64,000 bases of DNA from Hansfordia pulvinata (lineage: Eukaryota; Ascomycota; Sordariomycetes; Xylariales): the NCBI GenBank assembly GCA_006538405.1, contig BJKQ01000003.1, positions 434,001-498,000 on the forward strand. The letters are read 5' to 3'. The notes below the pieces were generated by a model. That model made no database searches. It was not told the DNA's origin and saw only the letters and a program-made list of their open reading frames with translations. Shown here piece after piece: positions 21,410-33,892 of this stretch. The position numbers were made by a program, and so were the translations under genes. How positions within the stretch are numbered: the stretch's first letter is position 1; each line of letters opens with the position of its first letter.

Positions 21410-22641
21410 CTCCCGAGTCGAGTCAGGTGGAGAGAGCAGCTTGCGAGATGACCGAAGAGCTTTAGGGTAACAACATGTCCAAGTCGTTGACTTGTCTCAG
21501 ATGTGTTTCCGTGTGCAAGAGGTCCTATAGATACAAGAGTCTCGGTATATACCTAACTTTGCCTGTATTGATGTGTTTGGTATGTCCAGACTGGGAGTTG
21601 CAAGAATATGATTCTGAATTGGAGGGCAACAGAGAGCGAGACTCAGAGGGTCTCTGCTTCGGTCTTCCCAAGTATGAACAAGGAAGCCTGTTCATTATCT
21701 CATTCGCGCTGAAAGCAAGATGTGGACGATGTATACAGACTGTAAGGACGAAAAGAATGGTCTGCTGAGCTCTGTCCAATGACGCAATACACCAACTCTT
21801 GCCCACCTGGGTAAGTAAGCGAGCTTTCACTTTCTTATGTTAGGAAGTGGACAGAACAACAGATGATAATCTGCGTGGGCTCGGCCTGCTTCATCATCCT
21901 CTCCTCCGAAGCCTTCGGTAGCCAGCGCCCGAGAAGGCGGCCGAACTATTCTCAGCGCTTGAGGGCTGCGAGATCGTCTTCTACAGGAACAGCCCTCGCT
22001 CAGTCGAGAGCGAGATGTACCGGCGGCAGTTCGGCACGGCTCACAAGCCGGCGGTCGACTCATGCAGGAACACGTAACAGGGCGACTCGCTGCCCTTGTC
22101 TTGGGGATATCCTTGTGAGGGGCAACCGTTAGAGCTCAGTTTCGGGTCCAAAGTGATGGGAGTGAGGAGCAAAACATTAAGTTAGGTTAGGTAGCGTTGA
22201 GGCTGGGCGAGTTGCGCGTAGTGTCCGCCACCAATTACAGAGCCGGACAAGGGAATATGTAATGAATGCTAAAATGAATGCTGAAATGACTGATAATCAT
22301 CTCCGACATTCGTCTTTCAGGACGTCTTCCATGTTTTCAAACAGGTAGAGGTAATTGTCTTCAATGTCTGGTGGTTACGCACCTCTGTAGAAAGATGCAC
22401 GGTTGATTAATGCACCGGAGGGAGTACGATGCGATACGCGCTCGTACATCGTACCCGGTCGCGATAGCGGGCGTGGTCCACTTTATTTTGCCAACCTCGA
22501 CGCTGCAGGAATTTCCGACAAACCGGACTCATCGCTGTGGACTCATCAGAAACTCCCCTCCTGCCATCCCGCCATCCCGCCTCCCGCCCAGCTTCAGTTA
22601 TCCTCTCTCTCTCCCGCCCACCACACACGCACGCAACCACC
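21410..22641. other. Intergenic region with a coding-like fragment
   Basis: This holds the 3' flank of the secreted-protein gene and the promoter of the Rrp7-like gene. Near 21911-22075 (plus), after a possible acceptor GGTAG, a 50-codon stretch reads EKAAELFSALEGCEIVFYR and EMYRRQFGTAHKP, with coding-like composition, and then a stop. No start or neighbouring exon fits, so it may be a relic. Confidence 0.35.
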
Positions 22642-23655
22642 ATGGGCGCCGCCGCCGCCCACTCCCCCGACGCCGACGGCTTCGCCACGCTGCCCGTCTC
22701 CATGCCGCCCATGCCCTCCTACCCCGTCGCCGCCGTCCACCACATCTACCTGCGCCGCAACAGCCCCAGGGTCGCCGGCCCGGACGACTCGCGCAGCCTC
22801 TTCCTCGCCAACGTCCCCGTCGACAGCACCGAAGCCCACTTCCGCGCCCTCTTCACCGCCCTGCTCGGCGCCGGCCGCTTCGAGTCCATCACCCTCGAGA
22901 AGGACCGCACCACCACCACCACCACCACCAACAACAACGCCGGCGGCACCCCTCCTTCCGCCGCCCTCGAGAAGAAGAAGCGCAAGCGCCAGGACCCTTC
23001 TTCCTCCGCCGCCTCCATCGACGACAGCGCCGACGCCCAGCTGCCCCCCACCTGGTCCCGCACCCTCCAGCGCAGCGGCAGCACCGCCGTCGCCCTCCTC
23101 GCCGACGAGAAGAGCGTCGACTCGGCCTTGAGGGCCGTCCGCAAGATTGCAAAGACGAAGCCTTCCTCCTCCTCCTCCTCCTCCTACCCCGTCTGGGGCC
23201 AGGGCGTGAGCAGCAGCAGCACCGCGGCCTCGTCCTCGGCCCCGGCCCCGCTCGGCTCCCGCTGGCTCGCCGCGCACCACCGGCTGTCCTACCCGGGCGA
23301 GGCCGCCGCCCAGGCCGCCGTCGACGCCTACTTCGCCCTCTTCAACCGCCGGGAGGACGACGCCGCCCGGCTGGCCAAGCGCCTGCGCAGCGAGCCCGAC
23401 GAGGACGGCTTCGTGACCGTCACCAGGGGGGGCGGGCGGGCCGCGCCCGCCCGCCGCGACGAGGCCGAGGCCTCCCGCGACCGGGCCCTCGAGCGCGAGG
23501 CCCGCAGGCGCGACGGCGCCCGGGACTTCTACCGCTTCCAGCTGCGCGAGCGCCGCAAGGCCGAGCAGGCCGACCTGCTCCGGCGCTTCGCCGAGGACAG
23601 GAAGAAGGTCGAGGCCATGAAGGAGAAGCGCGGCAAGTTCAAGCCCGAGGTGTGA
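22642..23655 (+). CDS. rrp7: Rrp7-like ribosomal RNA processing protein
   Basis: The product is 337 residues without introns. The start at 22642 (ACCACCATGG, a strong context) is preferred over an in-frame ATG at 22537, which would add an unlikely Ser/Pro/His-rich leader. The N-terminal part contains an RRM-like segment (SRSLFLANVPVDSTEAHFRA). The C-terminus carries the Rrp7 signature: DFYRFQLRERRKAEQADLLR followed by FAEDRKKVEAMKEKRGKFKP. In yeast, Rrp7 works with Utp22 and casein kinase 2 subunits (UTP-C/CURI) in the nucleolar small-subunit processome and is needed for 18S rRNA maturation. Fungus-specific insertions here are a Thr/Asn run (about residues 91-101), a Lys/Arg nuclear-localisation-like patch KKKRKR, and a Ser run. 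Family assignment is confident from the C-terminal domain; the middle is poorly conserved. Confidence 0.9.
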   Translation: MGAAAAHSPDADGFATLPVSMPPMPSYPVAAVHHIYLRRNSPRVAGPDDSRSLFLANVPVDSTEAHFRALFTALLGAGRFESITLEKDRTTTTTTTNNNAGGTPPSAALEKKKRKRQDPSSSAASIDDSADAQLPPTWSRTLQRSGSTAVALLADEKSVDSALRAVRKIAKTKPSSSSSSSYPVWGQGVSSSSTAASSSAPAPLGSRWLAAHHRLSYPGEAAAQAAVDAYFALFNRREDDAARLAKRLRSEPDEDGFVTVTRGGGRAAPARRDEAEASRDRALEREARRRDGARDFYRFQLRERRKAEQADLLRRFAEDRKKVEAMKEKRGKFKPEV

Positions 23656-25300
23656 GGTTGTTGGTTTTTATTTCCCCCCTTTTGGGGCCCTCTCTCTTCA
23701 TCATGTCTGCCCGAGATGCGATCTACAACCCATGAGAATGTACCCTGCACGCGCGGGCCCTTTGGTGGAGTGGAAAGCCTTCCTCCCCCCCCCCCCCCCC
23801 CCGGATGAGGCGGGCTCTTTGCATCAACACATACGCACAAAGGTTTTTCTAATTCCGGCACGCCAGGAGTAAATGACCCAACGCCATGGTATGTCGCTTG
23901 CCCCCCTTCCTTCTTCGTTCGTTCACCTGCTTTCGAAAACCCCCGACTCCGCGAGACCTTGTGTGCATGATGAGAGACGCGGGGGCCAGCGAAACCTGCC
24001 CTGGCTGGAGTGCTGGTTCACCAGCACTGTTTTTAAAGCAAGCATGGCAAATGCCGAGAAACACCGCAACACAATCTTCTCACCTCTGAAATATCCCCAT
24101 TGCTCTCGCATCCCTCGATGTTGAACCCGAACCGAACCAAGCAATGGAATGACGGGCTGACCATACCGAGAGGAGAGCTAGCTAGGTAGCAACCGATGTG
24201 TAATTTTACCCGGAAAGGAAGTCTTTCACGCGAAGATCTAAGGGCGCCGGGCCGCGGCCGCAGTGGGCCGATCCAAACGCCACCCCTCGAGAAAGATAGG
24301 AAACCAGGTCCCTCCCTGGTCGGGCAGCTCACCTTCCGGCGCTCACGCACGCTCAGCGGTGGCTCGCCCAGTCCGTGTGTGACCTGGTGCGAGGAAACGG
24401 CCCGTCGCGGGCCAAAGTGCGGCGAATCAACGCGTGAACGCCAGCGCGGGCCAGAGTTTACAGTCCGGGCACTCTCGCCCGTGTTAGTTGACGGGGTTCC
24501 CTCGTGCGGGATCGGTGGGACACGCAGAGTCGAGCAAGCCTGCGCTGAGCAAGATACGCGGGACGCGGTCGTCATCGAAGCCACAGCCGGCTGGTGGCAC
24601 TCTCCCGAAACTGTAGGCTATCTTGGCAGGGAGGGCTCGATCACGAACCAAGAACAAGGGCCAGACGGACATGCGGTTCTTGGCGTACCGTCTGGCCGGG
24701 CGTGGCCGACCAGACCTCGCGACGGCCTCAGCTGCTACAGGTTGCTGCGCGTGCAGGGCGCTGGGACGGACGCCAGCCTTTTCGAAGCGCCTCGAATCAA
24801 GGCCCATAGTTGAAGCCAATCAAAGTTCAGCCGTTCGCCAGCCTTGAAAAAGAACCGTCGATTCGCATTTCCGTTGTGAATTTCGTGACTGACCAGACGT
24901 GATGTTTGCTCGGGATCCGAGTTCGGCGCCGACCCGGACGCCCCGCCTGGAAGCCGCGGCCGGGCGGCCTCGAGTGTGGGGTAACTCTGTGCTAACCTCC
25001 GGACGAGCGGGCCGCCCAGATCATCTCATCTCACCCTTTCTTCCACTTCAAAGGCCCTACCATTACCTTGAAATCGTTTTGAGCAGGTCTCGGTTGTGCT
25101 TTCATCACTGCTTCCGGCGCTCCAAGCCTATACGAAACCACACCGGAATCACCAAGGCCGTGTTGCCTTCAAGAGCGCTCCTGTGGGTTGTCCGTGTCTT
25201 GTCTGACGCTCCTCAGAAATAGAAAACGAGACTACACGCTTTGTCGGACCGCGCTTACGGCATTCCCCAGTCACGTCACTACTATACACGCAAAGAGAAG
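23656..25300. other. Intergenic region with no recognisable gene
   Basis: It begins with the Rrp7-like 3' flank and includes an 18-nt C tract at 23785-23802. The longest frame (plus, 24196-24813) is Arg/Gly/Pro-rich, matches no family, and overlaps open frames on the other strand, so I do not call it. The last few hundred bases are the dehalogenase promoter and leader. Confidence 0.55.
23785..23802. repeat. Poly-C tract (18)
   Basis: This is an uninterrupted C run shortly after the Rrp7-like stop codon, in probable 3' UTR or flank. Confidence 0.9.
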
Positions 25301-26149
25301 ATGGCACAAGGCGAGGCAGAGCGGAATCCAACGCCGCCTCCGGCGCTGCAGGGCATCAGGGCACTCACATTCGACGTCTTCGGCACCGTCGTCGACTGGC
25401 GCTCGAGCGTGGAGGAGGAGCTCGTCAGGCAATGGCGGGCCAAGATGGCGTCGCGCGAGTTCTCTGCTCGTCTCGAAGACCCGGCAGCGGCAGATGCGGC
25501 GAGGCGCTTTGCGTCGCTCGACGAGGCGCGCTGGGCCGAGTTCGCGCAGCAGTGGCGCGACAGCTACACGCGCTTCACGCGGTCGTTCGTCCCCGGCGAG
25601 ACCCCGTGGAAGGACATCGACGCGCACCACCGCGACAGCCTCGAGGAGCTGCTGACGGCGTGGGGCGTCGCGGGCGTCTACTCCGCCGGCCAGGTCGAGT
25701 CGCTCAGCCGGGCGTGGCACTTCCTGAGGCCGTGGGCGGACTCGGCGCCGGGCATCAGGCGCCTGGGGGAGCGGCTGGCGACGGCCACGCTGTCCAACGG
25801 CAACCGCGCCCTGCTGGAGGATCTCGACAGACACGGTGGGGGGCTGGGCTTCGGCAGGCTGATATCCGCCGCCGATTTCCGCGCGTACAAGCCCAGCCCG
25901 CGCACGTACCTGGGCACGGCAGACGTGCTGGGATGTCGACCCGAAGACGTGGCCATGGTCGCGGCCCACCTGGGAGATCTCCAGGCCGCGCGATCCCACG
26001 GGATGAAGACAATCTACGTGGAGAGACCCCGGGAGGAAGCGTGGGGGGCTGGGGAAGAGCGGTACAGGCAGGCGCGCCAATGGGTTGACCTGTGGATATC
26101 CGAGGGGGACGGAGGCATCGCGGCGGTGGCCCAGAGACTCGTTGGATGA
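25301..26149 (+). CDS. HAD-superfamily type II 2-haloacid dehalogenase-like hydrolase
   Basis: The product is 282 residues, intronless; the start at 25301 (MAQGEAERN) gives the usual short leader before the domain, whereas 25241 would add 20 unconserved residues. HAD motifs are in order: motif I LTFDVFGTVVDW with nucleophile Asp near residue 25, motif II LSNGN (Ser near 165), motif III Lys in YKPSPRTY (near 197) and motif IV AAHLGDLQAARSHGMKT (Asp near 226). Type II haloacid dehalogenases hydrolyse L-2-haloacids to D-2-hydroxyacids through an aspartyl ester. Many fungal members have no proven substrate and could act on other small acids or phosphates. The helical cap domain lies between motifs I and II. 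No signal peptide is seen, so it is probably cytosolic. The neighbours give no pathway clue. Confidence 0.92.
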   Translation: MAQGEAERNPTPPPALQGIRALTFDVFGTVVDWRSSVEEELVRQWRAKMASREFSARLEDPAAADAARRFASLDEARWAEFAQQWRDSYTRFTRSFVPGETPWKDIDAHHRDSLEELLTAWGVAGVYSAGQVESLSRAWHFLRPWADSAPGIRRLGERLATATLSNGNRALLEDLDRHGGGLGFGRLISAADFRAYKPSPRTYLGTADVLGCRPEDVAMVAAHLGDLQAARSHGMKTIYVERPREEAWGAGEERYRQARQWVDLWISEGDGGIAAVAQRLVG

Positions 26150-27242
26150 GAGAGGTGATGGCGGGGACGGATACCGAGGACCCCAGGGGGTAATTCCGAA
26201 CGCGGCCCAGCTGTGATGCTCTCAAAATCGAAATCTCGCTTGTACGGGGTAATTTTGCCATGTTCGAGCAGTGTCAGCCCACCAACCCAACCCTGGGCGG
26301 TGTGGGCGTGCAGCCATGGTTATGACGTAGCGGAGAGAAAATGTGACCCAGGATGAGCTTCCCAACGAGTCGCATGCGGGATAAACAGAAGAGGGCGTAG
26401 AGAGGAGGGAGAGGGGGAGAAAGGGGCCAGGCAGCACGGCCAACGCCATCTGGCGCAGTCGAAAATTTTCAGCGCGGCCTTTGTTCAGCCCGGGCTTGGA
26501 TGCCTCGCCCACCCTGCAAAGCACAGGCAGATAGGCATCCGGGCTGCGGTGGGAGCCAGGGTGGGATGAGGTCGGCGGCTGCGGGCTGCAAGGCTAGCGG
26601 CCACACGTCCCCGTCGGCGCCTGGGCCCGATGGAGGCGAAGGGAACCGCCGGGATGGTTCGGGAGCGCCCACGTGTACTCGTACCCGTAGTCGCTGGGCG
26701 TAATCCGGGGTTTGATAGGGACGAGACGTTTTCTGGCTGGCCGTGTTGCATCGGGCACTAGGACTGGACTGGGCCTCGGTGTTGTGCCGTGTGGTGCTGG
26801 CCGTCCCGCGACTGCCCCCCTGGAGACCATCAACTTCCGCTCCAGGCATGTCCTTGCCGTTCGGGCGATAAAGAAGCAGCAGACAGGAGTCGATGGAGTT
26901 GGAGAGAGAAGACTGGGATCTTTGTGAATAACGGTCGGCAGGTGCTGTGTGCTGCTCTCCCGGCGAGGCAGCTCGGGTGGCCTTGCTGCTCGAGGATGGG
27001 GATCAGATATTGACAATATGAGACACCGAGGAGGAGACGCTTGGGCGAGTCGGGATGATCTAATACGTGATGAATTGGAAAAAGCGTGGGGGGGAGGCCG
27101 GGCTCCTAAAATCGTACTGTACTTGTAGACGTCAAGGGATGTTGTAGCGATATTGATCTGAGCGAGGGGGTCAAGGCTTGGGCAGGAATCCTACCAAGGT
27201 AGCTGGCACGGCTGCGTTGCTTGATGTCCCAAACCCAAGGTC

Positions 27243-27259
27243 GGGGGGGGGGGGGGGGG
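27243..27259. repeat. Poly-G tract (17)
   Basis: This is an uninterrupted G run in gene-free DNA. Confidence 0.9.
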
Positions 27260-30200
27260 TTGGAGTCGATGATCTGGGGCGGGGACGCATGTCGTGCTGG
27301 CGATGTAACGGCTTGCCTTGGCTCGCGGAAGAGCTTGCCCCAGGTTTAAGAGCCGACCCTGGCTGCGAAGAGACCGCCCGCCCCTGGCTTGTCAGCTCAG
27401 AATAGCGGAAATGTGCCCTGAGCGGGAAATGGACAGGGCGGGAGATGGGCAGTGGCGACAGGGACGAGAATAGCAATGGCCGTGGTCCGCGGGCGGTGGC
27501 CGGGGAGCTGCAGCTCGAGGGTGCTCGGACGGTGATGGGCGTGGCAAGCGAGCAGCCTGGCTGACTGCCTGCGGACGGCGGTGGCGGCAGAGCGCAAGAA
27601 AGGTGAAAACACTGTTGTTGAAGAGGCGTAGCGGCTTGCGCGGGTGCGCAATGGGAGTATGAGATGGCAGCTGCTGGAGGTTAGTAACCCCCCCCCCCCC
27701 AAAAGGGGGACCGGGAGTACCTTACCTAGTGATACCTAAGGTAAGTGCCAGGTACCTAGTATCCAAGTATCCGTGTTTGAAGCTGGAGTTGCGGATTCAA
27801 CCTCATCAACGTCGGGTTCGGTGCTTTTCTGTACCTCAGATACCTGTGGACCTCATATCTACCTGTAAGTACCTATACCTCCAGGGCTACCAGGCGCCCC
27901 GACTTGATGCCTGTCGCCTGTCGGTAGGCCGGTCTAGTGGAAGCTGGTAGGCCCTGTATCTCCCTCCAAGGCAGGTATCGTAGTACATGTAGCGTGTGCA
28001 GGTCGAGCAAGACGTCGGGAGCCATCCATCGCCACCAACATCAACGGCACATTGCCCACTGACCTAATAATAAAGAGGTACCTAAGCGTCTGCTCGCGGA
28101 AAGGCCAATGAAAGTGGCCATCAGCGACAGCCAAGGCTTCATCCCGTATCTACGCCTCTGCCTCGTTGCATCGTTCCATTTCTTGTGCCTCGAGTACTGT
28201 TGTGACCAACGGCCCTTTATCCCTCATACGCACGTGGCAGAGAGTCCGTCAGAGTGTCTTGTCTGCTCCTAGGTATGTCCCCATCTCGTAGACAATACAT
28301 CCCCCCAAAGACTGCCCACTGGAACGGGTGGCCGCCAGCACGCTCATCCATTTGGAATGGATGTCTCTTCGTACGTGGGGTCGCGAGTCGATCACCCGCC
28401 GCCACCGGTGGATCCCGCGGCGTCCCGCAGTCAGTCCGACTCTCAACCCAGCCTGGCACCCCGTGGCATGACACCCAAGGATAGCATGACAGCTATGACA
28501 TGGACATCTCCCGGCGGCCAACAATGCCTTCTGGCGCGTCCGGTCACGTACAGGTGCGGTAGGTACGAGTACGTAAGGTAGTGGCCCTGAAGGCGTGCCA
28601 GGACGGGACCCACCCCTATCTACCACCAACTCAGAGACAAGACTCGCCGACACAGGAGAACCCCGGCTGCTCTGCCCCGCGCGACTGGTGAGACGCGTTC
28701 CTGAGCACTGCCCCTACAGGCCCATCAGGAGTGTTATGAGGAAATATCGGATGTGCCCTTGGCCGACTTCCAACCAACGAGCCGACGCATCCGTCCAGGG
28801 CGCCACAGCGAGAGGGAAGCTACGCGTAGCAGGCCAATGGCGACTCCCCTCCTCTGGTTAGGTTGGGCCCGCCCAAGAGCCATCGTCACACCCGCCGCGA
28901 AAGCCAGTTTCTCTCAATGGCGCAGCCCGGATGTCACGGCCGCTGAACGACAGTGTTCTCCTTTTCCCATTCCACCTCGGTGATAATGGAACCCTCGATC
29001 ATTGGGTCAGGCCCCTAACTCTCAGCCACTTTGGCAGGGCGGGCCCGCGGGTAGTCCGTCCATGCGAGAATGCTGGCTTTCTGCGTTTGGGCTTGGAGAC
29101 TGCACTCGTCGTGATGACGGTGATGTTGTCTTTGCGCGCTACCCACCTTGGTAACTTAGCGATAACACCTCGTCATTATCTGGTAGGTTCGTTGGTCGAC
29201 CTGCCTGGAATTCCCAGACACGCCCTCGCGAGACCAACCAGATTCGCTCGTAATAGAATAACAGCCCCCCCCATCTCACCCGGTTCGGCCGAATTCGCGG
29301 CTGCTGCGCCGCGCGGCATCGCCCCAGGACGAGGGTTACACTCTCACTCACATGGCAAAGGCCCCATCCATCCCGAACCAACATCTGCCCTCGCTGACCT
29401 GAGACCTCGCTGCAACGCTCGCTCCCTCGGGCTCAATGGAGGGTATGGCTCTGTTGTCGCTCACCCCTCCTTGCTTCTTATCCTCCCAAGCTGATCCTAC
29501 GTGCGTGCGCGTGCCTCCAAGCTGCGCCGCTTCTATCACCGGCGCATCTCACGTCACCCTAGCCCGCGGCGAGACGGCGCTGCTGAATCCTGTGACAGAA
29601 GAGGGGGAGACAGAATGAAATGAAAAGAGCGCGAAAGGGCGAGAGATGGAAGAAGCGAGAGGGAGCGAGAGAGGGCACGGCAGAGGCAGAGCGGGAGAGA
29701 AAGAGATGGGAGGTGCCCGAGGTTGCTGACGTAGCCATTCGAACTCGGTGGCCCGTTTCTGTGATGCCTCGGTCGCTGTTCTCTTGAATCTATTTTGCTT
29801 TCTTTTCTTTCTTTTTTTGTTCCTCTGGGCATCTCGCCCTGGATCGCTTCTGATTCCCTTATGTGAGCACCTTCCCATCCTCCCGTCTTCTTCCATCAGA
29901 TCCCTACCTCTCCCAAAACCCGACCCATCGGCGAATACCCCAACTCCAACTGCCCGCGTCGCGACACGTTGTGCGAACCGTGCCCGACAAGTAAAAGCCA
30001 CGCGGGAGCGGGAGCAAAGCCCCAAGGAGGAGGAGAAGGAGGAGGTGGTGGTGGTGGTGGGGGGGGTTGGGGGCGCAAATACTCGTAGCGTGCGGAGCGC
30101 GCCGTTTCTGCCAAAGAGTCGAACGAACCAGGCTGGGCTCTCCCCATCATCTCACAGTACTCATAGGTAGCCTTGGGGGGAAGAGATGATGTGTGTGTGT

Positions 30201-32279
30201 GTTTCCCCCTCCTTGTCCCTCTCCCGCAGCAGCAGAGGCTCCGACAAGATCAGATACCCACGCGGCGCAGACGGCATGGCCGTTCCGAACGTGGACGGGA
30301 AGGGACAAGCCGACGGCTGCTCTCCCCGATCCGGAGCCCTTCGCGGCGGTGCCCGCCGGTCCCTTGACCCACGGACGGCTTGCATGATGAGAAGAGCGCG
30401 CCACCTGCGTCTCGCGCGAGGCTGTTTCCTGTTGGGGCCGGCCTGCCCAGCGCGTCCCGTAGTGGCAACCTGACGGTGCCGGAATGCCAAGGTAGCAGAT
30501 GCTCGTCCACAGCAGGCAGAGAGCAGAGCTTGGGAAGAAAGAAGGGGGATGGAACCGCCCGAGTCCACCTCCACTTCGGCCAGCCGCTTCCAGTTCGCGC
30601 CGCAGCGTAATCGTACTTGCATCTGCATCTGCATCTGTCATTGTATCGAGTTGGATGTTGCACACTTCACAGCTTGACGCCGGCACACTTGACATGTGCA
30701 GCCCGGTGCTTATTATTATCATGATGATTCTCATCATACGACGCACACCTGGTCTATAAGGGATGTACTCCCGTCGTACCCGAGTGCTGTGCCACACCTG
30801 CTCCATTATGTTAGGTACTCTGAGGCTCTCACGTACTTTACTCATCATCTCGTCCCAGGTCACCAAAAGAGGTACGCATCTGCACGCCAGCTCGTAACCA
30901 GTTAGGTAGGTACATTAAGCAGTCAAATACCTAACCATCTCTGTAGGTAGCCAAGGCAAGTTCTCGTTGGCGGCCCTGCCGTGGCACGGCCCGCTTCGCG
31001 ACAGGAGCATCGAGCCAAGCAAGGCGCAGGCGAGAGGGCATAACATAACATGCGCATGTCTGAAGCCCGCACACCTAGCGTTGGTCATCTTTCGGCCATA
31101 ATGTGCCAACCTGGAGCCTGCTCAGTCGTCGTCTTCGTCGTCCGTCGCGGTGTCCCGTACCGCACCCCTACGAGTGGTATGGACTGGTACCTACATCCAC
31201 ACCGACGTATCACAGATGATACGTCTGCTCGGTGCCCTACTTGTAAGTGCTCGACCCCCCCTCGGCGGCCATCAGCCAGTGGTGGCGCCCTCCAGAATCT
31301 CTCCAGACCCGCCCGGTCCCGGCATCGCCCCTACGAGCATGTGTGTATGAACCCTCGTGCCTCGCAGTGCAGTCCCCATGGAATGGATGGATGTTTCCGC
31401 CTTGCGTCCACCGGGACTCCTCGGAGGTGATGGAAGGGCGTCAAATGTCGGCAGTACCCCAGTGGCTCATTTCGGACTCTGTGAGCATCTCTGCCTGGAG
31501 TGGCTACATGCAGGACACGTACTTGTAGGTGTCTACTCGTACTGGGCTCCATCAGGTGTTGTTCCACAGATAGGTACGAGCTCTAGAGCTGGAGGTAAGT
31601 TTCGTGTAGGTACTCGCACCTGGCGCCAGCCACCGGGGATCTGTTCATGCGGGCCAGCAGTACGTTCCAATCCTAGGAGAGGTAGGGGTATTCGAGAACC
31701 GCGACCCGTATCCATGTGCCCTTGATCTACGAACTCCAGCGGCCAGATCTCATGTGTACATGTAAGATACACGAGGCAGTGGATTAGATTATGTACCTCA
31801 CATGCAGGTACTCTTACCTTAGCTCTACCTGCATGTGTTCGCCCGCCCACGACAGTAGCTGCTCCGTAGACGACGCGATGTTCTTACTACCTTACCCAGT
31901 GTCGGGAGCCATGGACCAACGGCACATTCATGTGTATTGGATCAGTCTAAATTACCTTGTTATGTCAGTTGCGCGGTATACAAATGGAATGTAATTGGTG
32001 CACCGGCATCGAGTCTGGTAAAAGCAGCAACCTGGAAGAAAACGCCCGCGTTCGGCAAGCAAAGGACAATACGCGGGCGGGCATCTGCCACATGGCCGTC
32101 TCGGCTCACGCACATGCCCACTTGGGCATCTCGACTATCTGTCCGTCTCGAGTCGACGGCCTCGGCGCAATTCAGCAAACAAGGGCTCGGGGCTCCTCGA
32201 CGGACGGTATCGCTCCTCTCCTGCTTCTAGGCTGACCGAGTGCATCCATGCTTTACAACTGCACCTGGAGCACTCGTAA

Positions 32280-32305
32280 CCCCCCCCCCCCCCCCCCCCC
32301 CCCCC
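32280..32305. repeat. Poly-C tract (26)
   Basis: This is the longest G/C homopolymer in the window, in gene-free DNA. Its true length is uncertain because such runs are poorly sequenced. Confidence 0.9.
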
Positions 32306-33297
32306 TCAGCGACAGTCGGGAGGCTTTCATAACAGGAAAAGAGAGACGGAAGGACAGTAGCCCAAGTACCTACGAGTAGCGTTTAGCCCAGGCGCGGCCA
32401 GCCTACGAGTACCTACCGTGCTACCGCAGGTAATAACATGGTTGCAGCTTAGGGGAGATTGCTCCCAGCTAAGAGTTCGGGGGCGTCCGGGAGACTGTGA
32501 GGTGGTGGTGATCCTTGGGTGCACCCCTCCCCTACTCGTACCAGCTCGTCGTACGAGCGAGAGTTCATCAACCCATTCGAGGGTGACGGCCAAGGTACAT
32601 TGTGTCACCTCTACACCTTATCGATACCTATCTTACATACCACATAATGGACGTTCATTCATCACATTGGTCTCCAACGTGCTTGTAGTGGCAGAGCTGG
32701 ACACATGAGGTACCTCATCACCTTAGGTACTACCTACATGTAGGTCGTCGATGGGTGCCCAGCTTGGCCCGCTTAGCTCCACTCTGCCTCGGGCTGGCTA
32801 GCGCGGACCAGATGTATCCAATGCTCCAGCTGTGTTCGTAGTGCGGGTGCGCTCATACATGTAGCCCAGATAGATCCATACCTCCAGCCCTTACTCCTGC
32901 TCCTGCGAGTACGAGTACTGCTGTGCCTCGAGCCCGCCTGCAGTCACTTGGTACAGTCCGGACCTGGCTCTTCCTCCCCTCTCCACTGCACTGGAGCCTC
33001 TTCCCAGTTGCCGTCGAGTTCCACTGGTCTTCTCGCTCGAGGTCTCTGGCCGCGATCAACTTATTAGGTAGGAGGTACTCGTACTTCTGGCTCGGTGTAC
33101 GGCCCAACTATTATTGTTATGTGCTCATCACAGCTCTCTATCATTTCTCGCTGCTGACTGCTTTCATCAAACCTCATCGTCCCCCTTCCACGGCTCTGCC
33201 TGGCCTATCCGCACCTGCCTTGGCTTCCGGATTATTATTCCCTTGCCTTGGGTCGTCAGAGGTCGCAAGTTGCCCACCACCCGATCTCGCCACCCGA

Positions 33298-33700
33298 CTG
33301 GACCTACCTCCGCCCGTGGACAGGTAAGGTCGACTTTCATGACCGTACCTGGCTCGTACCTTTGCTGAACCTGCCTTGGACCTACCGGGCCCCGGACCTG
33401 AACCGGGACCTGACTGGACCTGGACCTTGCCATCACCTAGGTACCTACTCGCACCTGGGCTTGGCTAAGGTACTTCGAATGCTGGCCTGCCTCGCTCGCC
33501 TTTTTACCCCAGGCCCCCCGTCGCCGTGCCCGTACCCCTCTTGGCTGGGATATGGGACCTGCCGACTCTCCCAAAACCTCGCCTTCTCGCAAAGCTCCCT
33601 CCCCGACGTCCAATCCCATTTGATCCAACCCCCCTCCCGCTGTTTTGCCTGCCCACCAACCTTACCTCGCCTCACCTCGCCTCACCTCACCTCGTCCCTC
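33298..33700 (+). promoter_or_regulatory. Pyrimidine-rich ras-2 leader with GGACCT and CTCACCTCGC words
   Basis: Between about 33298 and 33430 the word GGACCT recurs at least six times. Around 33663-33695 CTCACCTCG-like units are repeated. The region lies 200-600 bases before the ras-2 start and is C/T-rich like many fungal leaders. A regulatory role is inference only. Confidence 0.4.
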
Positions 33701-33892
33701 GGGCCCTCTCCCCTCTCTCCAGCCACTCACCTCCGCTCGGGACCCGAGAACCTGTCCTGCTCCCTCTCGACCCAACCCAACTACTCGGCTGTGCTGCACC
33801 CCGACCGTCCTGCTGTCCTCGCCCAACTGCCCTCTTGACCCAACTCTCGCCAGGCCCGCCCTCTGCGACCGCCTGCACCAGATTCATCCACC

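Larger units (their letters stand above)
26150..33892. other. Gene-free stretch of 7.7 kb upstream of ras-2
   Basis: No frame here has a recognisable domain or coding-like composition on only one strand. It holds nine TACTCGTA/TACGAGTA copies (26676, 28564, 30080, 31534, 32371, 32404, 32533, 32910, 33076), stretches built from ACCT/AGGT words (27717-27880 and 32705-32745), a 17-nt G tract and a 26-nt C tract. The last 600 bases are a pyrimidine-rich leader with repeated GGACCT and CTCACCTCGC words, probably the ras-2 promoter and 5' UTR. Confidence 0.6.

Noticed and set aside
24196..24813. 205-codon plus-strand frame between the Rrp7-like gene and the dehalogenase
   Set aside because: No recognisable motif or conserved-looking segment, and the minus strand is also open.
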